From an uncultured Lachnospiraceae bacterium (lineage in GTDB: Bacteria > Bacillota > Clostridia > Lachnospirales > Lachnospiraceae): a DNA stretch of 64,000 nt. Below, in pieces: positions 44,363 through 54,296 of this stretch. A program made the translations under genes and the position numbers. The stretch spans positions 19,506-83,505 of the forward strand of contig CAJUPT010000004.1 of NCBI GenBank assembly GCA_910588405.1, written 5' to 3'. Under the pieces are notes generated by a model that was given only the letters and a program-made list of their open reading frames with translations, searched no databases and had not been told where the DNA came from. Position 1 is the stretch's first letter. The number at the start of each line of letters is the position of its first letter.

Positions 44363-44552
44363 ATGTCTTGTGAAACCCTTTCTCAAATGATTGCTTTTGA
44401 GTATTGTACATCTTTCTCTATCGGCTTGCAAGCCTCATTCTATTGAAACGTAGCATAGCTGAAGAGCAACGGGAAATTATGGTGAAAAAGTGTATTCTAT
44501 CGAACAAAAAAATTGTAAGTTTTACCAAACGTGAAGATTAAGGGTTAGGCGG

Positions 44553-44581
44553 TTGACAAAGAAATATTCATTTGTTATAAT
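44553..44581 (+). promoter_or_regulatory. Consensus sigma-A promoter of the NlpC/P60 gene
   Basis: TTGACA (44553-44558), 17 bases, TATAAT (44576-44581): a perfect match in both boxes and spacing, implying strong constitutive expression. The leader is about 80 bases. Confidence 0.92.
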
Positions 44582-44667
44582 GTCAAAGACGATTTAATAA
44601 TTTTGTAACAATTTCCGCAGGCCCTGCGGGAATATACAAAACAGAGTGGTTGTAATTGGAGGTACCA

Positions 44668-46290
44668 ATGAAATATAAAAATAATAAGAAAGCGGTTATC
44701 GCCGCATGTGCTTATGCGACAGCAGCGCTCACGGTTGCGTCTATGCTGCCGATTTCAGCCAGAGCGGCGTCTGTTTCTATTCTGCCGATGGATTCGGCGC
44801 TGGCCGGGATTTCGATTCCTATGAATAATTATTATGCCAGCAGCCTGGCTCCGGAAAAGGAACTGAAAGAGTTTTTAGAGACGAAAGTTTCCGCGAATAC
44901 GGTGAAGGAAACGGAGACGGTCACACCGGAGACCACAGAGGAGGGAACTTCTGCCGCAAGTGAAAGTGTGACGGAGACATCCGCCGCCACAGAAAGCGCA
45001 GAGGAAACAACCGCTGCCAAAGAAAGTGTGACGGAAACCACAGTTGCCGAAGAAACCACAGTCGCCGAAGAAACCACAGCCGCGATGACAGTAGCCGGAG
45101 AAGGTGTTGCAGGCATGGCTGCCGTCCAAAAGGAAACTACGGCTGCACAGACAGAGACTCCCACAGAGACAAATGCGCCGTCTCCTTATGACAATATAGC
45201 GATTACCCGCGTGTCCAATTATGTGAATATCCGCGATGCGGCCAGCACAGAGGGCGAAGTGGTAGGTAAGATTTATGATAAGGCTGCCGCCACGATCCTG
45301 GATACGGTGGACGGTGAGGATGGCCAGTGGTATTACATAGAATCCGGTAATGTAAAAGGATATATGAAGGCGGAGTTTTTCGTGACCGGCGAGGAAGCAG
45401 AGCGGATCGCCAAAGAAGTGGGCACGGTATGGGCAAGAACCACGGCGGTTACTCTGAAGCTTAGACAGGAACCCAGCACCGAGAGCTTGGTGATGACATT
45501 ACTGGCTCAGGGTGAGACCTATCTGGTGAGAGAGGAAAATATTATAAACGAAGCCGGCGAGAATTTTATAGAGATACTGGTCAGCGCCGGCGAGACAGAG
45601 GAAGACAGTCTGATCGGTTATATTTCCAGCGATTATGCCGATGTTTATGTAGAATTTGAGGAGGCAATCTCCAAGGAAGAAGAGGAAGCGGAGCTGGCCC
45701 GTATTCAGAGACTCAAAGAAGAGGAAGAAGCAGCCAGAAGAAGGATTGAGGAAGAAAAACGTGCGGCTGCCGCAGCAGCTGCTGCTACGACAGCGCCCAC
45801 GACGGCAGCGCCGGTGCAGACAGAACCTTCCGGAGAGGGTGGAGCGACTGCCGCTGAGACACAGGCGCCTGCCGAGACGCCGGCTCCTACCGAAGCTCCT
45901 GTACAGGAACCTGCATCCGGTAACGGCGCTCTCAGGGATGCCCTTGTGGCCAGGGCGAAGCAGTATGCGGGAAATCTGTCTTATGTTTATGGCGGAACCA
46001 GCTTAAGCGGCGGTGTGGATTGTTCAGGCTTTACCCAGGCGATTTATCGGGAATATGGAATTTCCATTCCCAGAGATGCGGCAAGCCAAGCCTATGGCGG
46101 TACCCGTATCAGCAGAGGCGATTTACAGCCGGGCGATCTGGTATTCTATTCCAACGGCGGCGGAATCAGCCATGTGGGAATGTACATCGGCGGCGGACAG
46201 ATCGTTCACGCGGCTAACAGAGCCACCGGCGTCAAGATCTCCAGTATGGATTATTCAACGCCCGTAGCCTATGGAAGATATACGCCGTAA
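44668..46290 (+). CDS. Secreted NlpC/P60 peptidoglycan hydrolase
   Basis: A 540-residue exported protein. Signal peptide residues 1-35 (cleavage after ARA). A T/E/A-rich stretch (about 70-170) with 18-bp DNA repeats; two bacterial SH3 domains (about 175-245 and 250-330); a charged coiled coil (about 335-370); a P/T/A linker; and the NlpC/P60 endopeptidase domain with Cys452 (DCSGF), His502 (SHVGMYIG) and His514 (IVHAA). It cuts peptide stems of peptidoglycan, probably between D-Glu and diamino acid. GGAGGT precedes the ATG. The strong promoter suggests a main cell-separation or turnover enzyme. Confidence 0.93.
   Translation: MKYKNNKKAVIAACAYATAALTVASMLPISARAASVSILPMDSALAGISIPMNNYYASSLAPEKELKEFLETKVSANTVKETETVTPETTEEGTSAASESVTETSAATESAEETTAAKESVTETTVAEETTVAEETTAAMTVAGEGVAGMAAVQKETTAAQTETPTETNAPSPYDNIAITRVSNYVNIRDAASTEGEVVGKIYDKAAATILDTVDGEDGQWYYIESGNVKGYMKAEFFVTGEEAERIAKEVGTVWARTTAVTLKLRQEPSTESLVMTLLAQGETYLVREENIINEAGENFIEILVSAGETEEDSLIGYISSDYADVYVEFEEAISKEEEEAELARIQRLKEEEEAARRRIEEEKRAAAAAAAATTAPTTAAPVQTEPSGEGGATAAETQAPAETPAPTEAPVQEPASGNGALRDALVARAKQYAGNLSYVYGGTSLSGGVDCSGFTQAIYREYGISIPRDAASQAYGGTRISRGDLQPGDLVFYSNGGGISHVGMYIGGGQIVHAANRATGVKISSMDYSTPVAYGRYTP
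45040..45090 (+). repeat. 18-bp in-frame repeats in the NlpC/P60 gene
   Basis: GCCGAAGAAACCACAG occurs in tandem at 18-base steps, coding for AEETTV repeats. The flanks hold looser copies (ESVTETT). The number of repeats is likely to vary between strains. Confidence 0.7.
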
Positions 46291-46360
46291 ATGATAAAGC
46301 TTTATAAGCGCTAAAAACATAGCTTAGGAGTGCTTACTTTATATTGAAACCGGTATATAC

Positions 46361-46412
46361 AAAAAACCCGCCTGCTCCACGTCCTTAGAATGTGGTGCAG
46401 GCGGGGGTTTTT
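46361..46412. terminator. Bidirectional intrinsic terminator
   Basis: AAAAACCCGCCTGC.CCAC pairs with GTGG.GCAGGCGGGGGTTTTT. It closes the NlpC/P60 gene and may also end the long minus-strand sugar operon. Confidence 0.88.
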
Positions 46413-46524
46413 CGTATCATAGTAAAATCTTTTGAGCGATCATAGGAAAGTGGATGCTTTGAGAAAAAACTTTTTATAGGAGTAACGCCACTTCATAAAT
46501 ACAAACAGCGGTTTCCGCAAAAAA

Positions 46525-47193
46525 TTAGTACCCGCTTCCTGTCTCTTCCTTTTTCACAATCTTTACAATCCGGCTGGTTCCCAGACGGTCTGCGCCGAGA
46601 GAGAGGAATTTTTCCGCATCCTCCATGGAGGAAATGCCGCCGGCAGCTTTCATCTTCACGTTTTTACCAATATGCTCCGAGAACAGTTTAATATCCTCGA
46701 AGGTGGCGCCTGCCGTGGAGAAGCCGGTGGAGGTCTTGATATAATCGGCGCCTGCGTTTGTCACCGCATGGCACAGCTTGATCTTTTCCTCATCGGTCAG
46801 CAGACAGGTCTCGATGATAACCTTTAAGATTTTGTCGCCGCAGGCTGTTTTCAGAGTGCGGATTTCTTGTTCAACGGCGTCAAATTTTCCATCCTTCACC
46901 CATCCGATATTAATTACCATGTCTATCTCATCGGCACCGTTCTTCAGCGCATCCTTAGTCTCAAATTCCTTTGCGGCTGTCGTCATATAGCCGTTGGGGA
47001 ATCCGATGACCGTGCAGACAGCCACGTTGTCTCTCACATATTCTTTAGCCTGTTTTACATAGCTGGGCGGAATGCAGACAGAGGCTGTCTGATAGCGGAT
47101 TCCGTCGTCGCAGATCTGGCGGATCTCCTCCCAGGTGGCGGTCTGTGCCAGCAGCGTGTGGTCAACGTGACATAAAATTTCTTTTTGATTCAT
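46525..47193 (-). CDS. deoC: Deoxyribose-phosphate aldolase
   Basis: A 222-residue class I aldolase that splits 2-deoxyribose 5-phosphate into acetaldehyde and glyceraldehyde 3-phosphate. Active-site lysine in DYIKTSTGFS; VIGFPNG and VIIETCLL are further family marks. Last gene of the sugar operon, 18 bases after a permease. Its presence suggests that deoxyribose, or another sugar with a matching aldol step, is handled. No nucleoside phosphorylase gene is near. Confidence 0.94.
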   Translation of the reverse strand: MNQKEILCHVDHTLLAQTATWEEIRQICDDGIRYQTASVCIPPSYVKQAKEYVRDNVAVCTVIGFPNGYMTTAAKEFETKDALKNGADEIDMVINIGWVKDGKFDAVEQEIRTLKTACGDKILKVIIETCLLTDEEKIKLCHAVTNAGADYIKTSTGFSTAGATFEDIKLFSEHIGKNVKMKAAGGISSMEDAEKFLSLGADRLGTSRIVKIVKKEETGSGY

Positions 47194-47211
47194 ATGATAG
47201 TAATCTCCCTT

Positions 47212-48180
47212 TTATTTCACAATCAAATCTCTTCCCCGGGTATCCGTATTCAGACATACGGCGATGATCAGGATGATACCGATAATGATATCCTTCCACA
47301 GCGGATCTACGCCCATCATGTTCAGTCCCGACGTTACGCCCGTAATGGTTACGACGCCGAGAGCGGTTCTCAAAACACTGCCGCGGCCGCCGGCCATGGA
47401 GGTGCCGCCCAGGGCCACCGACGCGATGGCGGTCAGCGTCAGGGCGTCTCCCACCGTAGGTACGGCGGATTTCAGCTTATAGGCGTAGAGCGCTCCCGCC
47501 AGGGCGCTGCAGGCGCCGCTGATGACGAAAGCGGCAATCTGTGCCATGTCCGTGTTCACACCGGCCAGTCTGGTGGCGCTTACATTTGCGCCTACGCCAA
47601 ATATGGCTTTTCCGTATACGGTGTACTGCTGGAAAATATACAGCACCGCGACGCCGACCAGGGCGATCAGAAACATAACCGGGATGCCAAGTACCTTCTG
47701 TGTCGCCCATTGAACCATGAAACGTTTGTCCATCGGTATGATTTCAGATCCGTTGGGGCAGAGATACAAAGCGATGTATGACCAGAAATTCATGGTACAC
47801 AGGGTTACGATAAAGGACGGAAGTTTCAGCTTTGTAACCAGAAGCCCGTTGACTAAGCCCATCACAAGACCTGCAATCAGCATAATAGGAATGATCGCAT
47901 TGCCAAACTGGGCTACGTAGACGCCGCTCAATACGCAGGTACAGGATACCATCGCGCCCGCTCCCAGATCGATACCGCCAGTGTAGATGATAAAGGACAT
48001 GCCGCCTGCCATCAGCAAAAGGGGCGCCGCTTCGGTCATCATGTTCTGAAGACTGTAGGGAGTCATGAAGTTGGGGATAATGACACTGAACACACCGAAT
48101 ACCAGCACGATGCTTATGAGGCACATGTATTTTGAGAAGTCGGATAAATGAAAACTTTTCTTATTGTTCGCGTTAGCCAT
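47212..48180 (-). CDS. Sugar ABC transporter permease (RbsC-like), second
   Basis: A 322-residue permease with about 9-10 spans and the RbsC-type GGIDLGAGA and SVALGGTSMAGG patterns. AGGAGGT precedes the start. Thirteen bases after the ATPase gene. Two different permeases imply a heterodimeric channel, unlike RbsC. Confidence 0.9.
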   Translation of the reverse strand: MANANNKKSFHLSDFSKYMCLISIVLVFGVFSVIIPNFMTPYSLQNMMTEAAPLLLMAGGMSFIIYTGGIDLGAGAMVSCTCVLSGVYVAQFGNAIIPIMLIAGLVMGLVNGLLVTKLKLPSFIVTLCTMNFWSYIALYLCPNGSEIIPMDKRFMVQWATQKVLGIPVMFLIALVGVAVLYIFQQYTVYGKAIFGVGANVSATRLAGVNTDMAQIAAFVISGACSALAGALYAYKLKSAVPTVGDALTLTAIASVALGGTSMAGGRGSVLRTALGVVTITGVTSGLNMMGVDPLWKDIIIGIILIIAVCLNTDTRGRDLIVK

Positions 48181-48193
48181 GTTCTGTTACCTC

Positions 48194-49714
48194 CTACATC
48201 ATTTTCTGGACGATGTCCAGCTGGAGCGGTTTGTCGCCCACCGGGCAGTCAAACATTCCGGTGACAAGGCCGTCGCGCAGAACGATGATTCTGCTGGAAA
48301 GGCCGATACATTCGTCCAGTGTGTCCCCAAGCAAAATGATGGAATTGCCTGCGGCGGTCATATCCCTGACAAGATCATAAATTTCCTCTTTTGAACCCAC
48401 GTCCACGCCTCTGGTAGGGTGGTTTAAGATCAAAACCTCACAGCCGCTTTCAAGTGCCCGGGCGAAGATCACCTTCTGCGCATTTCCGCCGGACAGCTGA
48501 TTGATACGATCGTTGATGGAGAAGCATTTAACACCGGCCTTTTCCACCCAGTCCTGCGCAATTTTTCGCGTTTTTTTGGCAGATAAAAAGCTGTGGTTGG
48601 AGAGGGCGTCCATATGGGAGACGATGATATTGTCCTCAATGGAAAGAATGCCGATCATGCCCTCGTCACGCCGTTCCTTGGGAACGGAGAGGATGCCTTT
48701 TTTTCTGGCCTGGTAAGGGTTCGCGAAAGTGCATTCCTTTCCTTTCATTTTGATGGTTCCTGCCGTGGGAGCTGCATCACCTACCAGTACGGCGCATACG
48801 TCCTCTTTGCCGGAACCCTCCACGCCGCACAGTCCCAGTACCTCTCCCCGTTTCAGCTCAAAGCTGACATGGTTGAAAGCGCCGAACAGGCTTAAGTCAT
48901 TGACCTCCAGAATCACCTCGTCGGAAGGTACGGTCTGTTTGTGCTCCACATAGAATTCGCCGGTGGTGCTTCTGCCGATCATTTTTTCATAAAGCAGGTT
49001 GACGTCTGCCCCTTCGGTCTGCATCACGGCGGTTTCCTCGCCGTCTTTGAATACATAGATTCTGTCTGTGATTTCCAGAACCTCGTCCAGACGGTGAGAA
49101 ATGAAAATCACAGCGTTGCCCTGCTCCTTCATGTTTCGAACCTGAACGAACAGCTTCTGAATTTCTTCGTCGGACAGAACGGTGGTGGGCTCGTCCAGCA
49201 GGATAATTGCGTGGCCGTTGGCAGCCTCCGTCACCACATCAAGAACCTTGGCGATTTCTACCATCTGTCTGGCGGCGAAATCGATGTCCCGCACCTTTTT
49301 GGAAGGGTCAATATCCATTTCAATGCGTTCCAGCGCCTTTTTCGCGTCCTGATTCATTTTATTCCAGTTTACGAAACCACAGGTGGAATACTTTTTTTCA
49401 CGTCCCAGATAAATATTCTGGGCAATGGTCAGACTTCCCACAAGGGACTGCTCCTGGAACACCATGCCGATGCCCTGATGGTTGGCATCCAGAATAGAAC
49501 TGGCGGAATAGGGCTTGCCCATGAAGAACATTTCGCCCATGGAGCTTTTCTCTACGCCGCTGATCAGCTTCATCAGCGTGGATTTGCCTGCGCCGTTCTC
49601 GCCAATCAGTCCGATGACCTCGCCGCCGTAAATCTGCATGTCAATATCGTGGAGGACCGTATTGGCTCCATATGTTTTGCCGACGCCTTTTGCCTCAAAT
49701 AATAATTCGCCCAT
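48194..49714 (-). CDS. Sugar ABC transporter ATPase (RbsA-like)
   Basis: A 506-residue protein with two ATPase halves, the layout of monosaccharide importers. Half 1: GENGAGKST, AARQMVEIAKVL, ILLDEPTTVLS. Half 2: GVEGSGKEDVC (degenerate Walker A), LSGGNAQKVIFARAL, LILNHPTRGVDVG, where the Walker B glutamate is replaced by histidine-proline. So only the first site is likely to hydrolyse ATP, as is common in this family. AGGAGGGG before the start; ten bases after the first permease. Confidence 0.92.
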   Translation of the reverse strand: MGELLFEAKGVGKTYGANTVLHDIDMQIYGGEVIGLIGENGAGKSTLMKLISGVEKSSMGEMFFMGKPYSASSILDANHQGIGMVFQEQSLVGSLTIAQNIYLGREKKYSTCGFVNWNKMNQDAKKALERIEMDIDPSKKVRDIDFAARQMVEIAKVLDVVTEAANGHAIILLDEPTTVLSDEEIQKLFVQVRNMKEQGNAVIFISHRLDEVLEITDRIYVFKDGEETAVMQTEGADVNLLYEKMIGRSTTGEFYVEHKQTVPSDEVILEVNDLSLFGAFNHVSFELKRGEVLGLCGVEGSGKEDVCAVLVGDAAPTAGTIKMKGKECTFANPYQARKKGILSVPKERRDEGMIGILSIEDNIIVSHMDALSNHSFLSAKKTRKIAQDWVEKAGVKCFSINDRINQLSGGNAQKVIFARALESGCEVLILNHPTRGVDVGSKEEIYDLVRDMTAAGNSIILLGDTLDECIGLSSRIIVLRDGLVTGMFDCPVGDKPLQLDIVQKMM

Positions 49715-49724
49715 AAGTCCCCTC

Positions 49725-50750
49725 CTATTTCGATATGGTCTTGCGGCTGCGGCTGATGGTCAGCGTAACTGCAATGATGATGATAACGCCCTGAATAACC
49801 TTTCTCACATAAGGGTCCACGCCCATCAGAGTCAGCCAGTTGACAAGCTCCGTATAGATTAAAACGCCGACGAAGGCCGAAAGAGCGCCGCCCTTGCCTC
49901 CGGAAAGGGAACCGCCGCCGATGACGATTGCGGTAACGACAGGAAACATCTGATTGGTTCCGAGGCTGGCCTGTCCTAATTTCAACCGGATACACTGGAG
50001 GATGCCTGCCAGTCCCGCCGTACATCCGCACAGGGCGAAAACCTTGATTTTGGTCAGACCGATATTGATGCCGGTGGAGGCCGCCGCTGTCTCATTGTCC
50101 CCGATGGCGTAGACGGCTCTGCCAAAAGCGGTATAGTTTAGAATCAGAGCGCCGATGATAAAGATGGCAAAAGCGATCAGCGTCAGATAGGGAATGCCTA
50201 AAAACATACCCTGAGACAATACGTTGAACAGTTCGTCCTTTGCCTGGATCGGCGTTCCCCGGTAAACAAGCACTGCCGCGCCGGTCATGATACATCCCAT
50301 GGCGTAGCTGACGATAAAGGTGGCGATTCTGGCCCGTACATGGAGGAAGCCGGTCAGTGCGCCGACGGCCGTACTGATCAGAACCACCAGAAAAATGCCT
50401 AATATACCGAAATCGTTGTCATTTGAATTGTTTACGACGAGAAAGGCTACGAATGAGCCGGCAAAGCCCATAACGCCCTCGATGGAGAGGTCGATGCTTC
50501 CCAGCAGCAAAACATACATCAGTCCCGTCGAGATTACCAGAGGGATGGACATCTGGTACATAATGTTTACTACATTTCCCCACGAAAAAAAGTTTTTCTG
50601 GGAAATAGCCCCTATGACTGTCATAATAATCAGCAGAATCAGCGGCGCATATCTTCTTATTTTATCTTTCCGTGCGTCCTCTTTCACTTTCTGCGCGAAT
50701 TGCTGACCTACTGACAATGTAGACAGAGAATCTTCCCATTTATTTTTCAT
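49725..50750 (-). CDS. Sugar ABC transporter permease (RbsC-like), first
   Basis: A 341-residue permease with a charged 35-residue N-terminus and about 9-10 spans; GSIDLSIEGVMGFAG and GGGSLSGGKGGALSA are the RbsC-type loops. AAAGGGAA lies seven bases before the ATG. It follows the binding-protein gene after 203 bases that hold a hairpin. Confidence 0.9.
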   Translation of the reverse strand: MKNKWEDSLSTLSVGQQFAQKVKEDARKDKIRRYAPLILLIIMTVIGAISQKNFFSWGNVVNIMYQMSIPLVISTGLMYVLLLGSIDLSIEGVMGFAGSFVAFLVVNNSNDNDFGILGIFLVVLISTAVGALTGFLHVRARIATFIVSYAMGCIMTGAAVLVYRGTPIQAKDELFNVLSQGMFLGIPYLTLIAFAIFIIGALILNYTAFGRAVYAIGDNETAAASTGINIGLTKIKVFALCGCTAGLAGILQCIRLKLGQASLGTNQMFPVVTAIVIGGGSLSGGKGGALSAFVGVLIYTELVNWLTLMGVDPYVRKVIQGVIIIIAVTLTISRSRKTISK

Positions 50751-50833
50751 GCATACGTTCCCTTTATATCAAAAAGTCATTGCATACTATGGTTATGTGC
50801 GATATGCCAGAAGCATAATTTCCGGATTTGAAG

Positions 50834-50864
50834 AAGGTGGGTTTGCTCAGAGCAAGCCCACCTT
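50834..50864 (-). terminator. Hairpin between binding-protein and permease genes
   Basis: AAGGTGGG.TTGCTC and its complement form a stem of about 14 bp with a short loop; the T-run is weak. Such hairpins behind binding-protein genes typically stop part of the transcripts and protect the upstream mRNA, so that more binding protein than permease is made. Confidence 0.65.
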
Positions 50865-50953
50865 TGCAGTTATCTGCCGGATGCGCGTACTGAAATGTAT
50901 GCGGTAATCTTAACGCACGGTCTGTCAGCGGCGCAAAATTTCACAGAGCGAAA

Positions 50954-52123
50954 TTATTCCTGATACTTGTCGATACAGAAGGACAGATCATTGTAATCAT
51001 AGCCCGGATTCTTTGTCTTAATGAATTTTTCGATGATATCGTTGGCGTTTTCTTCCGTTACCAGGGTGGTCTTGCAGAAGATCAGACGCTCATTGTCAGC
51101 GAGGGTAGTGGGGTCCAGCTTACCCATAGCTGCCTGGATTGCATAGGATGCGCCGTAGCCTGCGATCATGTAACCGTCGTTTGCGTTCGTGATAACCATG
51201 TCGCCGTCATTTACTGCGTTCAAAGCTGCCTCGATGCCGTCACAGCCGCTTACCTTGATCTGGCCGTTCAGGTTTTTGTTCTTTAATGCTTCCACAGCGC
51301 CCAGAGCCATGGTGTCGTTTGCGGAGTAAATACCCTTTAAGTCGGGATATTTTACCAGCCATCCTTCTGTCAGGGTCATAGCCTCAGCCTGGCTCCAGCT
51401 TGCGGTCTGGCTGTCGACAACCTCGATGTTCGGATAATCTTTCAGCGCTTCCTCAAATGCTTTGTGTCTGTTGCTTGCGGAATCGTCGCCCAGCAGACCC
51501 TGAAGCTCTACAACCTGTCCTTCGCCGCCGATGGAATCGAACAGCGCTTTTGCGGTTGCCTTGCCGATGGCGATGTCATCCAGCATAAGGCTGGCAACGA
51601 AGTGAGGATAATCCTTGGGATACAGGCCGTCTGCTCTGTGTGCCAGGATCGCTACATAGTTGCCGGACTCCTCACAAACTTCTGCGATACTTGCAGTGTT
51701 GGCTGTGGAAGAGGGGTCAACTACGAAGATTGCCTTGTCGCCGTACTGTGCGATGTAGTCTCTGATTCCCTGCAGCTGCTTGTTATCGTCGCTGTCGCAG
51801 GTCAGGACATCTGCGGATACGCCGTAAGCGGCAGCCGCCAGTTTAGCGCCCTCAGCTTCTTGTGCCCAGTACTCATTATCCATGGAGTGGATGCAGATCG
51901 CCAGATGGTAATCAGAGCCCGCACCAGTGCTGTCTGCAGCTGCCGCAGTTGTTCCTTCGGGCGCTTTCGTCTCATCCCCTGCGGGAGCCTGGGTCTCTGC
52001 AGGCGCCTGTGTTTCAGCGGGAGCGGCAGTGGTATCCTTGGGTGCGTCGCTCTTGGAGCAGCCGGCCAGCATGGATACGGCCAGAGTGGCTGCCATCAGT
52101 GTTGCAATGATTCTCTTTTTCAT
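50954..52123 (-). CDS. Sugar-binding lipoprotein of ABC importer
   Basis: A 389-residue periplasmic-binding-protein-like lipoprotein. Lipobox LAGC with Cys at 22, a P/A/E/T tether with APAETQ repeats (to about residue 68), then a type 1 RbsB-like fold (LAICIHSMDNEYW, IFVVDPSSTANTAS, YSANDTMALGAVEAL). It captures a monosaccharide outside the cell. AGGAGG precedes the start. The sugar cannot be told from sequence; neighbours suggest a pentose, ketose or rare hexose. Confidence 0.92.
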   Translation of the reverse strand: MKKRIIATLMAATLAVSMLAGCSKSDAPKDTTAAPAETQAPAETQAPAGDETKAPEGTTAAAADSTGAGSDYHLAICIHSMDNEYWAQEAEGAKLAAAAYGVSADVLTCDSDDNKQLQGIRDYIAQYGDKAIFVVDPSSTANTASIAEVCEESGNYVAILAHRADGLYPKDYPHFVASLMLDDIAIGKATAKALFDSIGGEGQVVELQGLLGDDSASNRHKAFEEALKDYPNIEVVDSQTASWSQAEAMTLTEGWLVKYPDLKGIYSANDTMALGAVEALKNKNLNGQIKVSGCDGIEAALNAVNDGDMVITNANDGYMIAGYGASYAIQAAMGKLDPTTLADNERLIFCKTTLVTEENANDIIEKFIKTKNPGYDYNDLSFCIDKYQE

Positions 52124-52235
52124 GTTTCTTCCTCCTACTTTGATTTTTATACATAAATGCCGTTATGGCATTCTGCACGAAATCCGGGTTCGCTTTGTGA
52201 CGAACTGTTAAAAAATAAGGTGATGCCGTATTCTG

Positions 52236-53159
52236 TCATATTTCAGTCTGCTCATTCATGATGCGGTTGGCGGCGTTGATTGCCGCGCCGATAATGCCGG
52301 CCTCAGGGGCTGCGTCAGCTCTGTAAAATACAACGGATTCCCGGGGATTCGGGATACGCAGGTTTTCCCGCACGGTCTGCTCAAAGTATTCCATGGGAAA
52401 GCCCTTCATCTCCACCACACCTCCGCCCAGGACCACACATCTGGGGTCCAGTATGGTGATCTCCGTTGCGGCTGCGACCGCACAGGCGCGGATCACGTCC
52501 AGTACTTCGTCCCTGTCTCCGTATTTTTCAAAAATATCTGTGACCGGACAGTGGAAAACGTGTTCGGCCAGATAAAAAAGCGTTTTGCCGCTGGCCTTTA
52601 ATTCGATGCAGCCGTTTTTGCCGCAGCCGCAGCCTTCCGAAAATCCCAGAACCGGTATATGCCCCAGCTCACAGGCGGAGCCGGAATGTCCGATATATAC
52701 CTTCCCGTCGATGCACATGGCGTTTCCCAGGCCGGTGCCGATAAAGATTCCGACGATGATTCCTCTGCTGTCCATATTTCGGCGCCAGATCTCATAGAGG
52801 AGAGCCGTGTTCACGTCCCGTTCCATAAAAGCAGGCAGGCCCAGCCGTCCTGTAAGGATATCGGTCAGGGAAATATTGTCCAGCCCTTTTATGTGGGGGG
52901 AATTATAATTGACCGTCCGTTCTCTGTTCATCAGAGAGGCAAGGGAGAGAGTGACGCATTTAAAATGCTCCTGCCCATATTGATCCAGGTACGGTCTTAC
53001 CAGATTTTCTATGTATGCGCCTTTATCCTCCGCATCGGAGAGGAGCCGGCTTGGTTCCTTTTGAAAATCCAGCACCCGGAAATCTTCGTCAATCACGCCG
53101 TATCGAAGATTGGTGCCGCCGATTTCTATTGCCAAATAATAATCTGCCACGTTTTTCAT
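52236..53159 (-). CDS. ROK-family sugar kinase
   Basis: A 307-residue ROK protein without an HTH, so a kinase and not a repressor. ATP loop LAIEIGGTNLRYGV, catalytic Asp in ERDVNTALL, GIFIGTGLGNA, and the zinc-binding HIPVLGFSEGCGCGKNGCIE. The spacing recalls allose kinase or glucokinase-type members, but sugar choice is open. The start is unclear: ATG 53159 gives the natural N-terminus, ATG 53180 adds seven residues; neither has a good ribosome site. Confidence 0.82.
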   Translation of the reverse strand: MKNVADYYLAIEIGGTNLRYGVIDEDFRVLDFQKEPSRLLSDAEDKGAYIENLVRPYLDQYGQEHFKCVTLSLASLMNRERTVNYNSPHIKGLDNISLTDILTGRLGLPAFMERDVNTALLYEIWRRNMDSRGIIVGIFIGTGLGNAMCIDGKVYIGHSGSACELGHIPVLGFSEGCGCGKNGCIELKASGKTLFYLAEHVFHCPVTDIFEKYGDRDEVLDVIRACAVAAATEITILDPRCVVLGGGVVEMKGFPMEYFEQTVRENLRIPNPRESVVFYRADAAPEAGIIGAAINAANRIMNEQTEI

Positions 53160-53321
53160 TCCTGTTATAATGCTAGTCATTGTTCAACGATTTTCTGTCA
53201 CAGTTTGTTACAGGCCGTTTTCCTATGCCTAAATTTGCAGTTGTCTGCGTTATGCCGTCGGCTGTTTTTGGCAGCTGTTTGACGGGGTGAGCTGCGCAGT
53301 ACCTTTGTTGTCTGTTTCCCG

Positions 53322-54296
53322 CTATAATCTGTCCGCACTGCCCATTACGTCGATTTTGTGTAAATAAACCTCTCTCAGCAGATCCCGGTTTTTCAATGTA
53401 AATATTCTGCTGTCGATGGCTCCCGGATTTTCAGCAAGAATCTTTCTCGTATTTGCCAGGGCGCTGATCCAGCCGTCTGTGGCGATATTTACTTTGCAGA
53501 CGCCCATCCGGGACGCTTTTGTGATCTGCTCCTCCGGGATACCGGCCACGGCCTCGATGTGGCCGCCGTAAGCGTTAATCATATCCACAAACCGGGGGTC
53601 GATGGCGGAGGCTCCGTGAAGGACGATTGGGAAGCCCGGAACCCGTCTCATCACATCCTCTAAAATATCGTACCGGAGCTCGGGTAAATTGCCATTCGGG
53701 TCCGGCTTGATTTTAACCAGACCGTGACAGGTGCCGATGGAGATGGCAAGACTGTCGCAGCCGGTTCTTTTGACAAATTCTTCTGCCATTGCAGGGTCCG
53801 TATACAGGCTTTCGGCCTGTTCCTCTTCGCCGCTTTCCTCGGCGCCGGAGAGAACGCCCAGCTCTGCCTCCACGGTGACGCCATGACGGTGGGCATATGC
53901 CACGGTTTTTTCAGTCAGCGCGATGTTCTCCTCAAAGGGAAGGGCGCTGCCGTCGATCATAATGGAGGAAAATCCAAATTCTACTGCATCCACACACTGC
54001 TGGAAGGTCATGCCGTGATCCAGATGCAGGGCTACCGGAATATCCATCCCGCAGTTATGAATCCGGTCGATTCCCGACTGTACGATTCTTGCCAGCATCT
54101 CAAACCCAAGCTGTCTGTGCAGGTTGGGGGAGGCCAGCAAAATGACCGGAGAATGCTTTTCCATCACAGCGTCGATAATGGCGTTAAACTGTTCGATGGA
54201 GACAAAGTTAAATGCAGGCACCGCATAGCCTTCCTTGTATGCTTTCTGAAACATGTCTTTTGTGTTTACCTGTCCAAGCTCTGTGTAGTGATACAT
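53322..54296 (-). CDS. fba: Class II fructose/tagatose-bisphosphate-type aldolase
   Basis: A 324-residue zinc-dependent aldolase. Metal and catalytic sites: HLDHG, VEAELGVLSGAEE, ISIGTCHGLVK, IVLHGASAI and KVNIATDG. It cleaves ketose 1,6-bisphosphates to dihydroxyacetone phosphate plus an aldose phosphate; fructose, tagatose and sedoheptulose bisphosphates are possible. The insert after GAEES (EEEQAESLYTDP) is usual for gut Firmicute forms. AGGAGG precedes the ATG at 54296. Together with the PFK just upstream it forms a kinase-aldolase pair. Confidence 0.88.
   Translation of the reverse strand: MYHYTELGQVNTKDMFQKAYKEGYAVPAFNFVSIEQFNAIIDAVMEKHSPVILLASPNLHRQLGFEMLARIVQSGIDRIHNCGMDIPVALHLDHGMTFQQCVDAVEFGFSSIMIDGSALPFEENIALTEKTVAYAHRHGVTVEAELGVLSGAEESGEEEQAESLYTDPAMAEEFVKRTGCDSLAISIGTCHGLVKIKPDPNGNLPELRYDILEDVMRRVPGFPIVLHGASAIDPRFVDMINAYGGHIEAVAGIPEEQITKASRMGVCKVNIATDGWISALANTRKILAENPGAIDSRIFTLKNRDLLREVYLHKIDVMGSADRL

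Noticed and set aside
52236..53180. ROK-family repressor
   Set aside because: No N-terminal helix-turn-helix; the ATP loop is at the very start, so it is a kinase.
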